Notes: generated by a model not told the origin, from the sequence alone. Shown: positions 36,901-47,200, counted from the first letter of the stretch. The stretch is DNA of 64,000 nt from Polyangium aurulentum (GCA_945875545.1 CAMCKZ010000001.1:37979-101978), one strand, 5' to 3'. Made by a program: numbers and translations.

Positions 36901-37290
36901 GTGGACCGAACGCTCTTCTCTCTGGCCGTGCGCCCGTGGTTTTTTGCGGGCCCCGTCATGGCCGTCGCGCGTGTCGCGTTGGTCGCGTTGGTCGCGGTCT
37001 TCGCAGCCGTCGCGGCGACAGGGTGTCGTCCCGCGCGAGACACGCGGCCTCTCCTTCGTTGCGAAGACACGTGCGCGCGTCATGCCGCCGCGTGCAGCGC
37101 GGAGCAGTGCGCGCGCGGGTGCCGGCTCGCGGTGGACCGCGAAGTCGAGGGCGCAGGAGCCGCGGTCTTCGCGTGCGTGGCCGCTTCGCGTTCGTGCGAG
37201 GAGCCAATATTTGCCCGGTGCGCCGTGCGCCAAGGCGTTCACGCCGATGGTGGACCGGGAGTGCCGAAGTCCTTCCCGGATGATGATTGA
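36901..37290 (+). CDS. Small Cys-rich lipoprotein
   Basis: 129 residues from GTG 36901, which is preceded by GAGGAAA. A hydrophobic signal ends with the lipobox-like AAVAATGC. The mature part holds about nine more Cys in pairs (CEDTCARHAAACSAEQCARGC), suggesting disulfide bonds in the periplasm or outer membrane. Cys spacing resembles the lipoprotein at 60304-60615 (C-x3-C type pattern). Function unknown. Confidence 0.6.
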   Translation: MDRTLFSLAVRPWFFAGPVMAVARVALVALVAVFAAVAATGCRPARDTRPLLRCEDTCARHAAACSAEQCARGCRLAVDREVEGAGAAVFACVAASRSCEEPIFARCAVRQGVHADGGPGVPKSFPDDD

Positions 37291-37358
37291 CCAGGCAAAT
37301 CGCAGCGTTTTAGAACCCGCGCGCGGCAACATACGCGCGCGCAGAAAGCCCTTGGATC

Positions 37359-38258
37359 ATGAAAGCACTTCGCCTGACCGACGACCGCAAACGCGCCGTC
37401 GACATTCTCGGAACCCCGCGCCGCATTGTGTCTCTTCTCCCGAGCGAGACCGACAACCTGCGCGCCCTCGGGTGCCTCGATCGCTGCGTCGGCCGCACCG
37501 ATTATTGCCTCGCCGTGGCACCGGAGGTTGCGTCGATACCCAGCGTCGGAGGTACGAAAAGCATCGACGTGGAGGCGATTGTCGCCCTCGCACCCGATCT
37601 CATTCTGGCGAACCAAGAAGAGAACAGCCGCAAGGGCATTGAAGCCCTGTGTCAGCGCGGATTCACGGTATTTATCTCGTTTCCGTGCACCGTCGCCGCC
37701 GCGATTGCGCACCTCGCGAGGCTCGCGCGCATGCTTCGCGTGGAAGGCGAACCGGCCGTTCGTGAGCTCATCGCCCAGGGGTATGGCCTTGTAAAAAGCG
37801 TGCAGACTGCACCCAATCTCGTGCGGGCCTTTGTTCCCATTTGGGCGAACCCGCTGATGACCGCCGACGCGGGCACGTACCTGTCTTCGGCTCTCGCCGC
37901 GGCGGGCGCGATCAATGTTTTCCACGACCGCGCGCGCCTTTATCCGTTGGCTGCAGACCTCGGCCGAGCGGCGGCACTTCCGGCCGAATCGGTGGTCGAA
38001 CACGATACGCGTTACCCGCGAATTTCCATGGAAGAAGTCATTTCGCGGGACCCAGAGCTGATGCTCTTTCCCGACGAACCGCACGCGTTCACCGAGGCCG
38101 ACCTCGCGCCCTTTCGCGCGATGGATGTGGCGGCCGCGCGCGGGGGTCACATGCACTTCATTGAGGGTAAAGATCTTCTTTGGCCCGGCGCGAGGACCAT
38201 CGACGGCATCGAGCGACTGCGGACCATCGTTCGAAGCGTTCGCGGGGTGCGGAACTGA
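37359..38258 (+). CDS. BtuF-like helical-backbone substrate-binding protein without signal peptide
   Basis: 299 residues. The lobe signature RRIVSLLPSETDNLRALGCLDRCVGRTDYC, the APDLILANQEEN strand and the SVGGTKSIDVEAI segment match the cobalamin/siderophore-binding BtuF/FhuD group. No N-terminal signal is present, so a cytoplasmic form is expected; family members of this sort have been annotated as cobalamin-binding. Its location in a genome with a B12-dependent ribonucleotide reductase (about 6.5 kb away) is suggestive only. No ABC transporter genes are beside it. Contains TGCAGACTGCA at 37801. Confidence 0.75.
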   Translation: MKALRLTDDRKRAVDILGTPRRIVSLLPSETDNLRALGCLDRCVGRTDYCLAVAPEVASIPSVGGTKSIDVEAIVALAPDLILANQEENSRKGIEALCQRGFTVFISFPCTVAAAIAHLARLARMLRVEGEPAVRELIAQGYGLVKSVQTAPNLVRAFVPIWANPLMTADAGTYLSSALAAAGAINVFHDRARLYPLAADLGRAAALPAESVVEHDTRYPRISMEEVISRDPELMLFPDEPHAFTEADLAPFRAMDVAAARGGHMHFIEGKDLLWPGARTIDGIERLRTIVRSVRGVRN

Positions 38259-38276
38259 AGCCCCGGAAGGCGGGCG

Positions 38277-39950
38277 CTACGGGTCTTCGCTGCCCCGATC
38301 CGGAACGGGCAGCGACAGCATCTTGCGGAGCTGCTCGTCGAGGACAAGACCCGTGTCCGCGCCGATGGAGTTGGTTTCCCCATAGGGCGCGTCTTTGTAC
38401 GCATACGTGTAGGGTACAAGTTCATCCCACTGCGTCTTGGGGATGATGTAACCGATGGCATCGTTGGACAGCCCGACGAGGAATTGCGTTCCGCCTTGGG
38501 GCAAAAGTTGGCGCCAGGGCTCCGTGAGTTTTCGCGCTTTGGGGTAGTCGCTGCCGGAGGGCACACTCACGCCTCCGTTGGCAATTTCCGGGTAAAGCTC
38601 TCCGGGGACCATGAGAAAAGTGGCCGCCCCAAGCTCCAAGAGATGAAGCTCCGTCGTGATGTACGGCACGCCGAAATGCCGAGCGAACGTGCGGCGAATG
38701 ATCTTCAGCTGCTGCGCCGCGATGATCAGTTTCTGGTTCGTGGCAGGCAATTCAAAACTCCGCGACCGACGATGCCAGCCCGCTTGCCCGGCCCACGCCA
38801 TCGTCGATGTGTTGGATGCGGAAATGACCGACGCTGCGACGCCGTAGCCGATCGCACGAGCCTTCTCAAAACTGGGTGTCGTGTATTCTACACGCGTGAA
38901 CGGATCGGTGATTGTGAGACTCCCGCGTGGGCAGAGAAGGCCGCCGATGGCTCCGCTGACGAAGACGGTGATTCCGCCAAGGCCATTCATCTTTTTTTCG
39001 CCGTCGTAAACGATCGCGTCGTCGATTCCGCGGCGCACGTACCCCGGGTAGTCGGCGGTGATGGCGAGGTTGTCACCCCACAGGGCCTCGGGATGGTTTG
39101 ACCAGTTGACGATGCGCCCGAGAGCGGCCTTGGAGCCTGCGTCGCGAAACTCGAGAACGTGCACATCTGGGTCTTTTACCTGGGGTTCGCGCGTGTCTTG
39201 CACGTAGCCGTCGAGGTCTCCTTGGGGCACGGTGAGGGCGCGCATTTCGGCCGGCGTGAGCTTTCGGACAGCCTCCGTGAGAGCCTCGATGACCTGCGCC
39301 TTGACGTGCGCCATGTGCGCGGCATTGATGCCCGTGTGACCAAAATCTTGGCCCCACAGGCCCTGCAGATCGGGCGCTTCGTGGTTGTGCGTCGCCATCA
39401 CGTTGAGCAGCGTGATGCCTAGGGTCGCGGGAAGCGCCTTGCGGATTTCTTCGACCTCGTCGCTCATCAAACCGATGGCATCCAACGCGACGAAAGCGAT
39501 GCGCTGCGTGCCGTCGTCGACCACTGTGGCCAGGGCTTCAAGCTCGTCGTGGGTCGTTTGAGCCGGGCGCCCCTGGGAAAAACCTGCGAGCCAATAGGCG
39601 TCAAATACACCGTTGGCGTTGCCGTCGGTGAAGGTGTCGCCGCTCCCCGGTTCCCACTTGGCGTTGTGGTTGGCGTCCGTCCAGGTATCGACGAGCGTGG
39701 GGGTGTACGAACGCTTCGCGAAGCCCACACGCAGGGCGGCGACCGGGGATTTCTTCTCGAAAAACGTGTCGGGCACCGGCGCGTCGGGATCGAATTCCGG
39801 CTGTGCCTCGGGGCCGCGGGAATAGCCGCTGGGGCCACATCCCCACGCGAAGGTTGCCGCCACCGCCAGACCCGCAACCGAAATAAGGCCAGCGAATCCC
39901 CTCGGCAAAAGTTGTGACGCGTCCCACGACGAATTCCCGTTTCGGTTCAT
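38277..39950 (-). CDS. Neutral/alkaline ceramidase-like lipoprotein
   Basis: 557 residues from ATG 39950. The signal segment ends at AVAATFAWGC, a lipobox-like site. The body has features of the neutral ceramidase N-terminal domain: LRVGFAKRSYTPT at the start, the metal-ligand-type MATHNHEAPDLQG, and the NWSNHPEALWG His motif. A Ca-binding-like insert DANHNAKWEPGSGDTFTDGN lies near residues 85-115. The C-terminal Ig-like domain of true ceramidases is shortened. It would cleave amide-linked lipids outside the cell. The start is uncertain (a longer reading to 39977). Palindromes at 38408 and 38882. Confidence 0.75.
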   Translation of the reverse strand: MNRNGNSSWDASQLLPRGFAGLISVAGLAVAATFAWGCGPSGYSRGPEAQPEFDPDAPVPDTFFEKKSPVAALRVGFAKRSYTPTLVDTWTDANHNAKWEPGSGDTFTDGNANGVFDAYWLAGFSQGRPAQTTHDELEALATVVDDGTQRIAFVALDAIGLMSDEVEEIRKALPATLGITLLNVMATHNHEAPDLQGLWGQDFGHTGINAAHMAHVKAQVIEALTEAVRKLTPAEMRALTVPQGDLDGYVQDTREPQVKDPDVHVLEFRDAGSKAALGRIVNWSNHPEALWGDNLAITADYPGYVRRGIDDAIVYDGEKKMNGLGGITVFVSGAIGGLLCPRGSLTITDPFTRVEYTTPSFEKARAIGYGVAASVISASNTSTMAWAGQAGWHRRSRSFELPATNQKLIIAAQQLKIIRRTFARHFGVPYITTELHLLELGAATFLMVPGELYPEIANGGVSVPSGSDYPKARKLTEPWRQLLPQGGTQFLVGLSNDAIGYIIPKTQWDELVPYTYAYKDAPYGETNSIGADTGLVLDEQLRKMLSLPVPDRGSEDP

Positions 39951-40027
39951 ACGATGCAAAGCTATCGGCGGCGGCACGGCCCGTCACGAACTTGTCGCGG
40001 AAAAATAACTCAGCGGAAGGTGTCCCG

Positions 40028-40975
40028 ATGGTGGAATCAAACGTCGTTGTCTGGATCGCGTCGCCGCGCAAACTCCCGCGAGCGAAAGAACTCGCGGGCC
40101 GGGTCGTGGTGCTCGACATCGCGTTCGCGTCGGAGGCTTCCGGCGGGGGGTTCGAGAAAATAACGAAGCCTCTCATCGACGGCTTGGGTTCGCGCCTTGC
40201 GGCTTGGGTCGATCATCACGATCACGATGAGCACGTGCATTATGCAAACGATCCTCGGTTTCTTTTGCGAACGAAAGCCCAGCATCCCGCGTGCCCGGAG
40301 CTTATCGACGAGGCTCTCGTGGCGCGCATCGGGCCTATCGACACCATCGTTTGCCATGGAGATTTCGATGGCCTTTGCTCGGCGGCGAAGTGGCTGATCG
40401 GCGGCCGAGAGCCTTACGAAGGGGCCGACCACGACGCACGATGCATCGACACGCGAACGGGGAAACCGGGGCCCATTGGCGACCAGCTCGATAGGGCGAT
40501 TCGCGCGAACGCGCGCGACGAAAACCTAGGCCGTTTGCTGGTGAGGTACCTTGCGGGCGGGCTCCTCGACACAAACGCGCGACGGCACATCGACGCGGTC
40601 GCCGATACCCTTGCGGCGCGCGAAAAGGCGGCACGGCGCGTGGGTCAAAAGTACCAAATTCTCACCACAGAGCGCGGCTCGAAAGCGCCCCGCGTGGCCT
40701 GGCTCGATGCGTCCCCGCACCACGGGAGCTACGACCGCACGACGCTTCTCCTCGATGGTCAGGCTCGCGCCGGCGTGGCGGTGGTGCGCGATCGCGAGAA
40801 CGTAACCCTCGCCGCACCGTTCGAAAGTGGACTGAATTTTCTCGAGCTGCTCGGGCTCTCGGGCGGCATGCCCACGGTCGTTTCCATTTCGGCGAAGCGC
40901 CTCGATGAAGCGCTGAAACTCTTGGGAATTTCCAAGGCGGATCGCCTGTTGCTCGGGTCTGAAGACCTCACCTAG
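40028..40975 (+). CDS. DHH-type phosphoesterase-like protein with motif order changed
   Basis: 315 residues, start ATG 40028 with GGAAGG upstream. The DHH motif (AAWVDHHDHDEHVHYAND) comes first, and the D-x-D motif of the family (IVCHGDFDGLCSAAKWL), which usually lies at the N-terminus, comes about 45 residues later. This suggests a circularly permuted catalytic core. The C-terminal part does not show the GGGH of DHHA1. Substrate unknown; family members hydrolyse oligonucleotides, pAp, pyrophosphate or cyclic dinucleotides. The stop shares the CTAG at 40972-40975 with the convergent vWA gene. Palindrome at 40236. Confidence 0.75.
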   Translation: MVESNVVVWIASPRKLPRAKELAGRVVVLDIAFASEASGGGFEKITKPLIDGLGSRLAAWVDHHDHDEHVHYANDPRFLLRTKAQHPACPELIDEALVARIGPIDTIVCHGDFDGLCSAAKWLIGGREPYEGADHDARCIDTRTGKPGPIGDQLDRAIRANARDENLGRLLVRYLAGGLLDTNARRHIDAVADTLAAREKAARRVGQKYQILTTERGSKAPRVAWLDASPHHGSYDRTTLLLDGQARAGVAVVRDRENVTLAAPFESGLNFLELLGLSGGMPTVVSISAKRLDEALKLLGISKADRLLLGSEDLT

Positions 40976-42351
40976 CCGCGCAAACACCCAAAGAGCACGT
41001 TCACTTTGGCGGCGGCATTGGCCCGCACGACGGAGCACGCCGCCGGGCAAAGGCGAACGGAGGTCGGCGACGTATTGTTGTCGTAGTGCCACGAGCTCGG
41101 GCTGCTTCCGCAATTGGATGCAGACTGCACGCGTGTGAGGTCCGACGCGGGGCCTCCGCTGTCGTAGGTTACGCGCACCCGGTCGGGGTCGAGGAGGCCC
41201 CGTGGGGGTGCCGGAAGGTTGTACGCGCAGCCGACGGCGGCGAGCTGGATGTCGCGAAGCGCCTGCGAAAAACCAGCCGAAGCTCCGAGGCCCACGTCGT
41301 AGTAATGGCAGCTCGACGAGCCGCTGGCGCAGAGGTTCGTGTGGGCCGGCGCGCCTCCGCTTAGGGCCAGGGTTTCGAGCCCGGCGTAGTCGGCGCCGAG
41401 CATGCCGACGACGTAGGTGTTGACGCCGTTCACGGTTCTCTGGGTATCGATGATGGCCGCCAGTCCGGCGTTGTCGCGGAGCGTGCACGCGGTGGGTCGC
41501 CCGTCCGTGATCAGGACTTGCGCGAGGGTGCGCGCGGCAGACCGGTTCACCGCCGCGCTCGTGAACGTGTTCATGCCGCGGATGGCACCCTCGGTCGTCG
41601 TGTAGGCGCCATTTGGCGTGGCGGTATTCAGGGCAGACACGAGCTGCGCGGCATTTGCGGGAATGGCCACAAGCGACACGGCGGGGGTACTCACCGCCGA
41701 ACCCGTGCATTCTACACCCGTTGGATCGACCACCGAAATGCCTGTGCCGAGCTCAAGATTCGTGGGAAAAAAATTCAATGCAGCCCGGCGATCTCCCTGC
41801 CCGGCGAGGTCAAAAAAAGCCCCGAGGGCGTTCACCGTGAGGCACCATTTCGAGGTGTTTGACGGGCCGGCGGCGCTCACGTTGCAATCGTTTGTGCCCC
41901 ACACCGCAGACGTATCGGTCGAATTTCTCTCGCTCATCGATCCGGAACGATCGAGCACCACGAAGAGGTCGAGGGGACGAAGGGTCGCGGCGGCACTGGT
42001 TTCTGCGCAGGAAGCGTCGCTCGTCAGCAGTGCATCGGAGCCGCCAGAATCCCATGTAAAGTGCACGTCATTGGGGTACGTCGCATCGGCGAGTTCGTCT
42101 TCGATGAAGCTTGCGTCGCGGCGGGTGGCACCATCGATCGCGCTGCCCGCGCCAGACGCATCGGTGTTCGTCGACGCGTCGTTGAGGCCCGGGCCCGCGG
42201 GCGTGACAGCTCCTTCGACGCCCGCCGTGTCGGCATCGCCGCCTCCGCAGCCTGCAAATGCACTCACGGCCAGCGCAGCGAGGGCCGAGGCGAGGGTGAG
42301 AGGAGCGTGGACGAGAGCGGGAATAGCAAGCCGGGTGACCACGCGTCGCAT
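40972..42351 (-). CDS. vWA-domain lipoprotein (A)
   Basis: 459 residues from ATG 42351. The signal ends at lipobox SAFAGC. An Asp/Gly/Thr-rich linker follows, then a von Willebrand A domain with the MIDAS DRSGSMS at its first strand (LDLFVVLDRSGSMS) and a VLITDGRPT segment. Many Cys pairs suggest disulfides. The C-terminal block has the pattern CPAACSVVRANAAAKVNVLFGC. It is divergent from a second vWA lipoprotein with a similar C-terminal block, and the intergenic space is only 60 bases. Probably an adhesin or matrix protein on the outer surface; inference. Palindromes at 41119, 41706 and 42055. Confidence 0.8.
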   Translation of the reverse strand: MRRVVTRLAIPALVHAPLTLASALAALAVSAFAGCGGGDADTAGVEGAVTPAGPGLNDASTNTDASGAGSAIDGATRRDASFIEDELADATYPNDVHFTWDSGGSDALLTSDASCAETSAAATLRPLDLFVVLDRSGSMSERNSTDTSAVWGTNDCNVSAAGPSNTSKWCLTVNALGAFFDLAGQGDRRAALNFFPTNLELGTGISVVDPTGVECTGSAVSTPAVSLVAIPANAAQLVSALNTATPNGAYTTTEGAIRGMNTFTSAAVNRSAARTLAQVLITDGRPTACTLRDNAGLAAIIDTQRTVNGVNTYVVGMLGADYAGLETLALSGGAPAHTNLCASGSSSCHYYDVGLGASAGFSQALRDIQLAAVGCAYNLPAPPRGLLDPDRVRVTYDSGGPASDLTRVQSASNCGSSPSSWHYDNNTSPTSVRLCPAACSVVRANAAAKVNVLFGCLRG

Positions 42352-42411
42352 GGGGTGTCGGTAGCACACGAAGGGCTTGCCAAGGGAGGCCCGCTCAAGA
42401 AAAGTGGAAGC

Positions 42412-43635
42412 ATGCGCAATGCAATTGTAGTGGTTCGAAGGGGCCGAATCGCGATGCACGCGGGGCTCGCGGCCGCGGGCCTCATGTCAGGGATGTTCCT
42501 CGGCTGCGGGGGCTCCGGCGAGTCCACGGGCAGCGATACCGATGGGGGCGTGGGGGCGGGTATCGACGGCGGTTTTTTGACCGACGACTCGGGCCCGTTT
42601 CGAGGTGAACTCGGGGACGCCGTGTGCGCATCCACAACGCTCGAAGGCCGCCGCGCCGAGGTCGCGATGCTCTTTCTCGTGGACCGCAGCGGCAGCATGA
42701 ACTGCGCCCCGACGACCGACGCCGCCACCTGCGATGCGCGGCCCGTGCGTCCGAGCGGCGGCGCGTTGTCGAAATTCGACATGGTGAGCGCGTCGTTGGC
42801 GGAAGTTGTGGCGTCGCTCCGCGACACAGACAGGGCCGGGTTCGGCGTTTTTGGGTCCGACGACGCGTGCTCCGTGGCGCCAACCCCGATGGTTCCCGTC
42901 AGCATTCTTTCAGCCAATCAGCGGCAAACCATGACAGCGGCTGTGCGCGGTATTACGCCAAAAGGGGCGACCCCGCTGGTGGGCGGGACGACCGTCGCCT
43001 TCGAGCACCTGAACCCGAATCGCCCGGGTTTCGATTTGCCCAAGCGGCGCTTCCTCGTTCTCGTCACCGATGGTGCCGAGACGTGCCAGGCGAGTTCCGT
43101 TCCAGCGTTCTTGTCGACCACCGTTGCGCGCGCGCGGAGCGTGGGAATTCGCACGTTTGTCGTCGGTGCGCCCGGGAGCGAAGCGGCGCGGTCCATGCTG
43201 TCGGAAGTAGCTTTTCAAGGCGGCACGGCGCGCTCCGCATCGTGCTCTCACGGCGCGCTCGCGGTGACAGACGGCGACTGCCACGTGGACCTTTCGCTCA
43301 CGGGACAAACCTTCAACACGGCGCTGTCGTCCGCATTGCTTGAAGCCTCGCGCCTGGCAATTCCCTGCGAAGTAGAGCTTCCGGCGAACCTCGATAGAAA
43401 CGTCGTGGACTTCGATCGCGCGGTCGTGCGGATGGTCTCGGGCCAAGGAGCGACCTCGCGCATCGACGAAGATCGCACCGCGGGCTGCGACGACGGCGCC
43501 AACGGTTGGCAGTACGAAGACGGGCACGCCCGCGTCGTCCTTTGCGGCAGCGCGTGTGCGGCGCTGCGCAACGATCGCGCCGCGAAAATCACGGTGGAAC
43601 TCGGATGCCTCGCGGTGGGCGGGCCCACGAAATAG
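42412..43635 (+). CDS. vWA-domain lipoprotein (B)
   Basis: 407 residues from ATG 42412 (GGAAG upstream). The signal ends in lipobox SGMFLGC. A Gly/Asp-rich linker precedes a vWA domain with MIDAS DRSGSMN (AMLFLVDRSGSMN), the Thr site GITPKGATPL and the LVTDGAETC strand. The C-terminal block CGSACAALRNDRAAKITVEL mirrors that of the divergent neighbour, so the two look like paralogues of one surface-protein family. Function is inferred from domain content only. Confidence 0.8.
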   Translation: MRNAIVVVRRGRIAMHAGLAAAGLMSGMFLGCGGSGESTGSDTDGGVGAGIDGGFLTDDSGPFRGELGDAVCASTTLEGRRAEVAMLFLVDRSGSMNCAPTTDAATCDARPVRPSGGALSKFDMVSASLAEVVASLRDTDRAGFGVFGSDDACSVAPTPMVPVSILSANQRQTMTAAVRGITPKGATPLVGGTTVAFEHLNPNRPGFDLPKRRFLVLVTDGAETCQASSVPAFLSTTVARARSVGIRTFVVGAPGSEAARSMLSEVAFQGGTARSASCSHGALAVTDGDCHVDLSLTGQTFNTALSSALLEASRLAIPCEVELPANLDRNVVDFDRAVVRMVSGQGATSRIDEDRTAGCDDGANGWQYEDGHARVVLCGSACAALRNDRAAKITVELGCLAVGGPTK

Positions 43636-43960
43636 GCGTCACCGGGCGATGACCCGCGCCCCATGTCGAACGGCACCGTGCCGCGCGGCGCGAGATTGAT
43701 CGCTGCAGAATACAGGCATCGCGCGCGTCGCCGCGGGGCTGCGTTCCGGTGGAATCTTTTCTCCATGGCGGGCTTCGCAGGCCCGGGCGTCGGCGCGGGA
43801 GCGGCACCGCCCAGCCGGGGTCCGCCGCGCTCAAACGGGGACAACCGGTGGATAACCCGTGCAGCAGCTGCGCAAAGACCAGGGAAAAACTGTTCAAGCA
43901 CGCTCGTTCGTTCAGTTATGGCGCGGAACGGCGCAAGTTTGGGCCTCCCTAAATCGATGC

Positions 43961-44008
43961 ATACTGCATCTTGTGTGCCTTTTTCTTGCACGCCACTATA
44001 TGTTGTGG
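43961..44008 (+). promoter_or_regulatory. Two NrdR boxes upstream of nrdJ
   Basis: Box 1 ATACTGCATCTTGTGT (43961-43976) and box 2 CCACTATATGTTGTGG (43993-44008) fit the NrdR-box consensus ACACWATATMTWGTGT (from memory) with about 13 matches out of 16 each. Their starts are 32 bases apart, i.e. three helical turns, the spacing typical of paired NrdR sites. They predict repression of nrdJ by the ATP/dATP-sensing NrdR. Box 1 overlaps the TGYANNNTRCA site at 43958. The part of the gap before the boxes (43636-43960) shows only another palindrome at 43704 and a DnaA-box-like word. Confidence 0.7.
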
Positions 44009-44041
44009 TTCTTAGAAGTCTGAGCCATCAGCCGCTCGCCC

Positions 44042-44069
44042 TTGCGCCGCTTCTTTTTTGCGTTACACT
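44042..44069 (+). promoter_or_regulatory. Possible sigma70-type promoter of nrdJ
   Basis: TTGCGC (44042-44047), a 16-base spacer and TACACT (44064-44069). If used, the leader before the ATG at 44279 is about 200 nucleotides. A second option is a -10-like TATAT inside NrdR box 2. No B12 riboswitch hallmark was seen in the leader. Confidence 0.35.
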
Positions 44070-44278
44070 CATCAAATGTTCAGCATGGCTCGCCAGCGTA
44101 GTCAGCCTCGCTTGCCGGGCTTTCCAGGCGGGCGGGCGACCGAGCACCTCGGGTGGTGCGTGCCGGGTCGCGTGATTTATTGGTCGTAAATAGAGCAAGT
44201 TAAACAAGCCAGTAGGCATTCGGGCGGCAACAGCGAAATTGCTCCCGGGTGTTTTGGCGTTTTCATCGAGAGAAGATC

Positions 44279-47200
44279 ATGGCGGATGTGTCGGGCAACA
44301 TCGGGGCTTTTACCAGGGGCACCAAGGATAACGGGCAGATGAAGGCGAGCAAAAACGCTCACGTTAAAGGACGAAAAGCGGCCAAGAGTGCGCCAGACTC
44401 GCTAGCCCCGGTGAGCGCTAAAGATGCCACCCGCGCGGGCGGCGCGAAGGCGTCTAAGGCGTCTAAGGCGTCGCATGCCGCCCACGCCTCCAATGACTCG
44501 AAAGTGGCGAAAGCGTCGAAACTCGGCAAGTCCAAGTGGTCGGCACCGGGCCTAAGTGCCAGCACCGGGGTGGCCATCGACCGCCACTTCACGAAAGTGG
44601 GCATCGATCCACTGAACGCCGTGACCTACGAGCGGCGATCCTCGATCATCACCAACGCCGATGGCTCGGTGGTTTTCAAAATGGACGGCGCCGAGATTCC
44701 GACCAACTGGAGCCAGCTCGCCACCGATATCGTTATCTCGAAATACTTTCGCAAGGCCGGCATCCACGGCAAAAAAGAACTCGGCGAAACCAGTGTTCGC
44801 ATGGTCGTCGGGCGCATTGCCACGACGATTCGCCAGGCAGGCGAGCGTTTTAGCGGCTATTTCGCATCAGCCGCACACGCCGAGACATTCGAAGCAGAAC
44901 TTGCGCACATTCTCGTGAATCAAATCGGCGCTTTCAATAGCCCGGTATGGTTCAATTGCGGTCTTTGGCATTCCTACGATATCGATGGTTCCGGCGGCAA
45001 CTTCGCCTGGGACTTCAAACGCGAGGCCATCGTCGAGACCACGAACGCCTACGAGCGTCCGCAGTGCTCGGCCTGCTTCATTCAGTCGGCCCCCGACGAC
45101 CTCATGGGCATGTACGACCTGCTCAAGTCCGAGGCGCGCCTGTTCAAATACGGCTCGGGCACGGGTTCCAATTTTAGCGCGATTCGTGGGCGGCAAGAAA
45201 AGCTCTCGGGCGGCGGCACGTCGTCGGGGCTCATGAGCTTCCTTGAGGTGTTCGATCGCGCGGCCGGGGCCACCAAAAGCGGCGGTACCACGCGGCGAGC
45301 GGCCAAGATGGTGTGCCTCGATCTCGACCACCCCGAGATCATGGACTTCATTCAGTGGAAGGTTCGCGAAGAGAAGAAGGCCCACGCGCTCATCGCGGCC
45401 GGGTACTCGAGCGACTTCAACGGCGAAGCCTACCACACCATAAGTGGGCAAAATTCCAACAATTCTGTTCGTATCACCGACGACTATATGAAGGCTGTGC
45501 GCATCGGCGACACATGGCAAACGCGCGCCCGCACCACGGGCGAGGTCGTCGATACCCTCGACGCCCGCGAGCTTTGGCGCACCATCGCCGAGTCCGCTTG
45601 GGGCTGCGCAGACCCCGGTCTTCAATACGACACGACGATCAACGCCTGGCACACGTGCCCCAACACGGGCCGAATCAACGCGTCGAATCCGTGTTCCGAA
45701 TACATGTTCCTCGACGACACCGCGTGCAATCTCTCGTCGGTGAACCTCATCAAGTTCCTCGTCGAGGCCCCTGACGGCGCGCTGTCTTTCGACGTCGAGG
45801 GCTACCGCCACGCGTGCCGCATTCTCTTTATCGCCCAAGAAATATTGGTCGATTTGTCGAGCTACCCCACGCCGCAAATCGCCCTAAATTCCCACGATTA
45901 CCGGCCTCTCGGTCTTGGCTACGCCAACCTCGGCTCGCTGTTGATGCAGATGGGCATCCCCTACGACAGCGACCCGGGGCGGGCCATAGCCGGCGCGCTC
46001 ACGGCGATCATGTGCGGTCACGCGTACAAGGTTTCTGCCGAGATGGCCGCGACCAAGGGGCCCTTCGCGGGCTTCTCAAAGAACCGCGAGCCCATGCTGC
46101 GCGTCATGAACATGCACCGCGAGGCGGCCATCGCCATCAACCGCGACACGTGCCCCGAGGCCCTCTACCGCGCGGCAGTTCAAGACTGGGAAAGCGCCGT
46201 GCGCCTAGGAGAAAAGCACGGTTATCGCAACGCGCAAGCGACGGTGCTGGCACCCACGGGCACCATCGGTCTCCTCATGGATTGCGACACCACGGGCATC
46301 GAACCCGACTTCGCGCTCGTGAAGTTCAAGAAGCTCGCGGGCGGCGGCTACTTCAAAATCGTGAACCAGTCGGTCCCCGACGCCCTTCGCCATTTGGGCT
46401 ACGCGCCGCACGAGGTTCAAGAAATTGTGGCCTACGTGAGCGGCACGAACACGCTCCTGACGGCGCCCCACGTGAACCGCCGTACGCTGAAAGAGAAGGG
46501 GTTCACCGACGGCGAGCTCGCGAAGATCGAGCGGGCAATTCCCGGTGTTTTCGACATCTCGCTGGCTTTTGGTGCCTGGGTTGTCGGCGAAGAAATTTTC
46601 GCGCGCCTCGGCATTTCAAAAGAGACGCGATCCACGAAGGGCTGGAGTTTTCTCGAGCACGTTGGGTTCACCGCCGCTCAGGTGCGCGAGGCCGGGGAGG
46701 TCATCATCGGGCGCATGATGATCGAAGGCGCGCCCTTCCTCCGAGACGAGCATCTGCCGGTTTTCGACTGCGCAAATCGCTGCGGCAAAAATGGCAAGCG
46801 GTATTTGGCGGCCATGGCCCACGTGAAAATGATGGCCGCAACCCAGCCATTTCTTTCCGGAGCCATTTCCAAAACCGTGAATCTTCCGAACGACGCGACC
46901 ATCGAAGAGGTCGCGGGCATTTACGAAGAAGGCTGGAAGCTTGGCCTCAAAGCCGTCGCACTCTACCGGGACGGATGCAAGGCAAGTCAGCCCCTTTCCA
47001 CGTCTTCCGACGAAAAGACCGACGCAAACAAGGTGGAAGCGAAGCCTCTCGCAGCCGCACCAGCTGCGCCCGCCGCAGCCGTGGAGTTGCTTGCCCCGGT
47101 GCCGCGAACGAACGCGCCGCAAGAGCCGACCCAGCTCGCGTTGCCTCTGCGCCGTCCGCATGGTCTCCGCGTGCGCCTCCCGAAAAAGCGCATCGGATTC

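Noticed and set aside
43847..43855. DnaA box (GGTGGATAA, one mismatch) as a sign of a replication origin
   Set aside because: Single imperfect box, no cluster, no AT-rich region and no dnaA/dnaN neighbours.
43663..44175. 170-codon plus frame upstream of nrdJ
   Set aside because: No ribosome site, no similarity, and it runs across the two NrdR boxes.
44009..44278. Cobalamin riboswitch in the nrdJ leader
   Set aside because: No B12-box-like conserved sequence could be found in the leader; control by NrdR is better supported.
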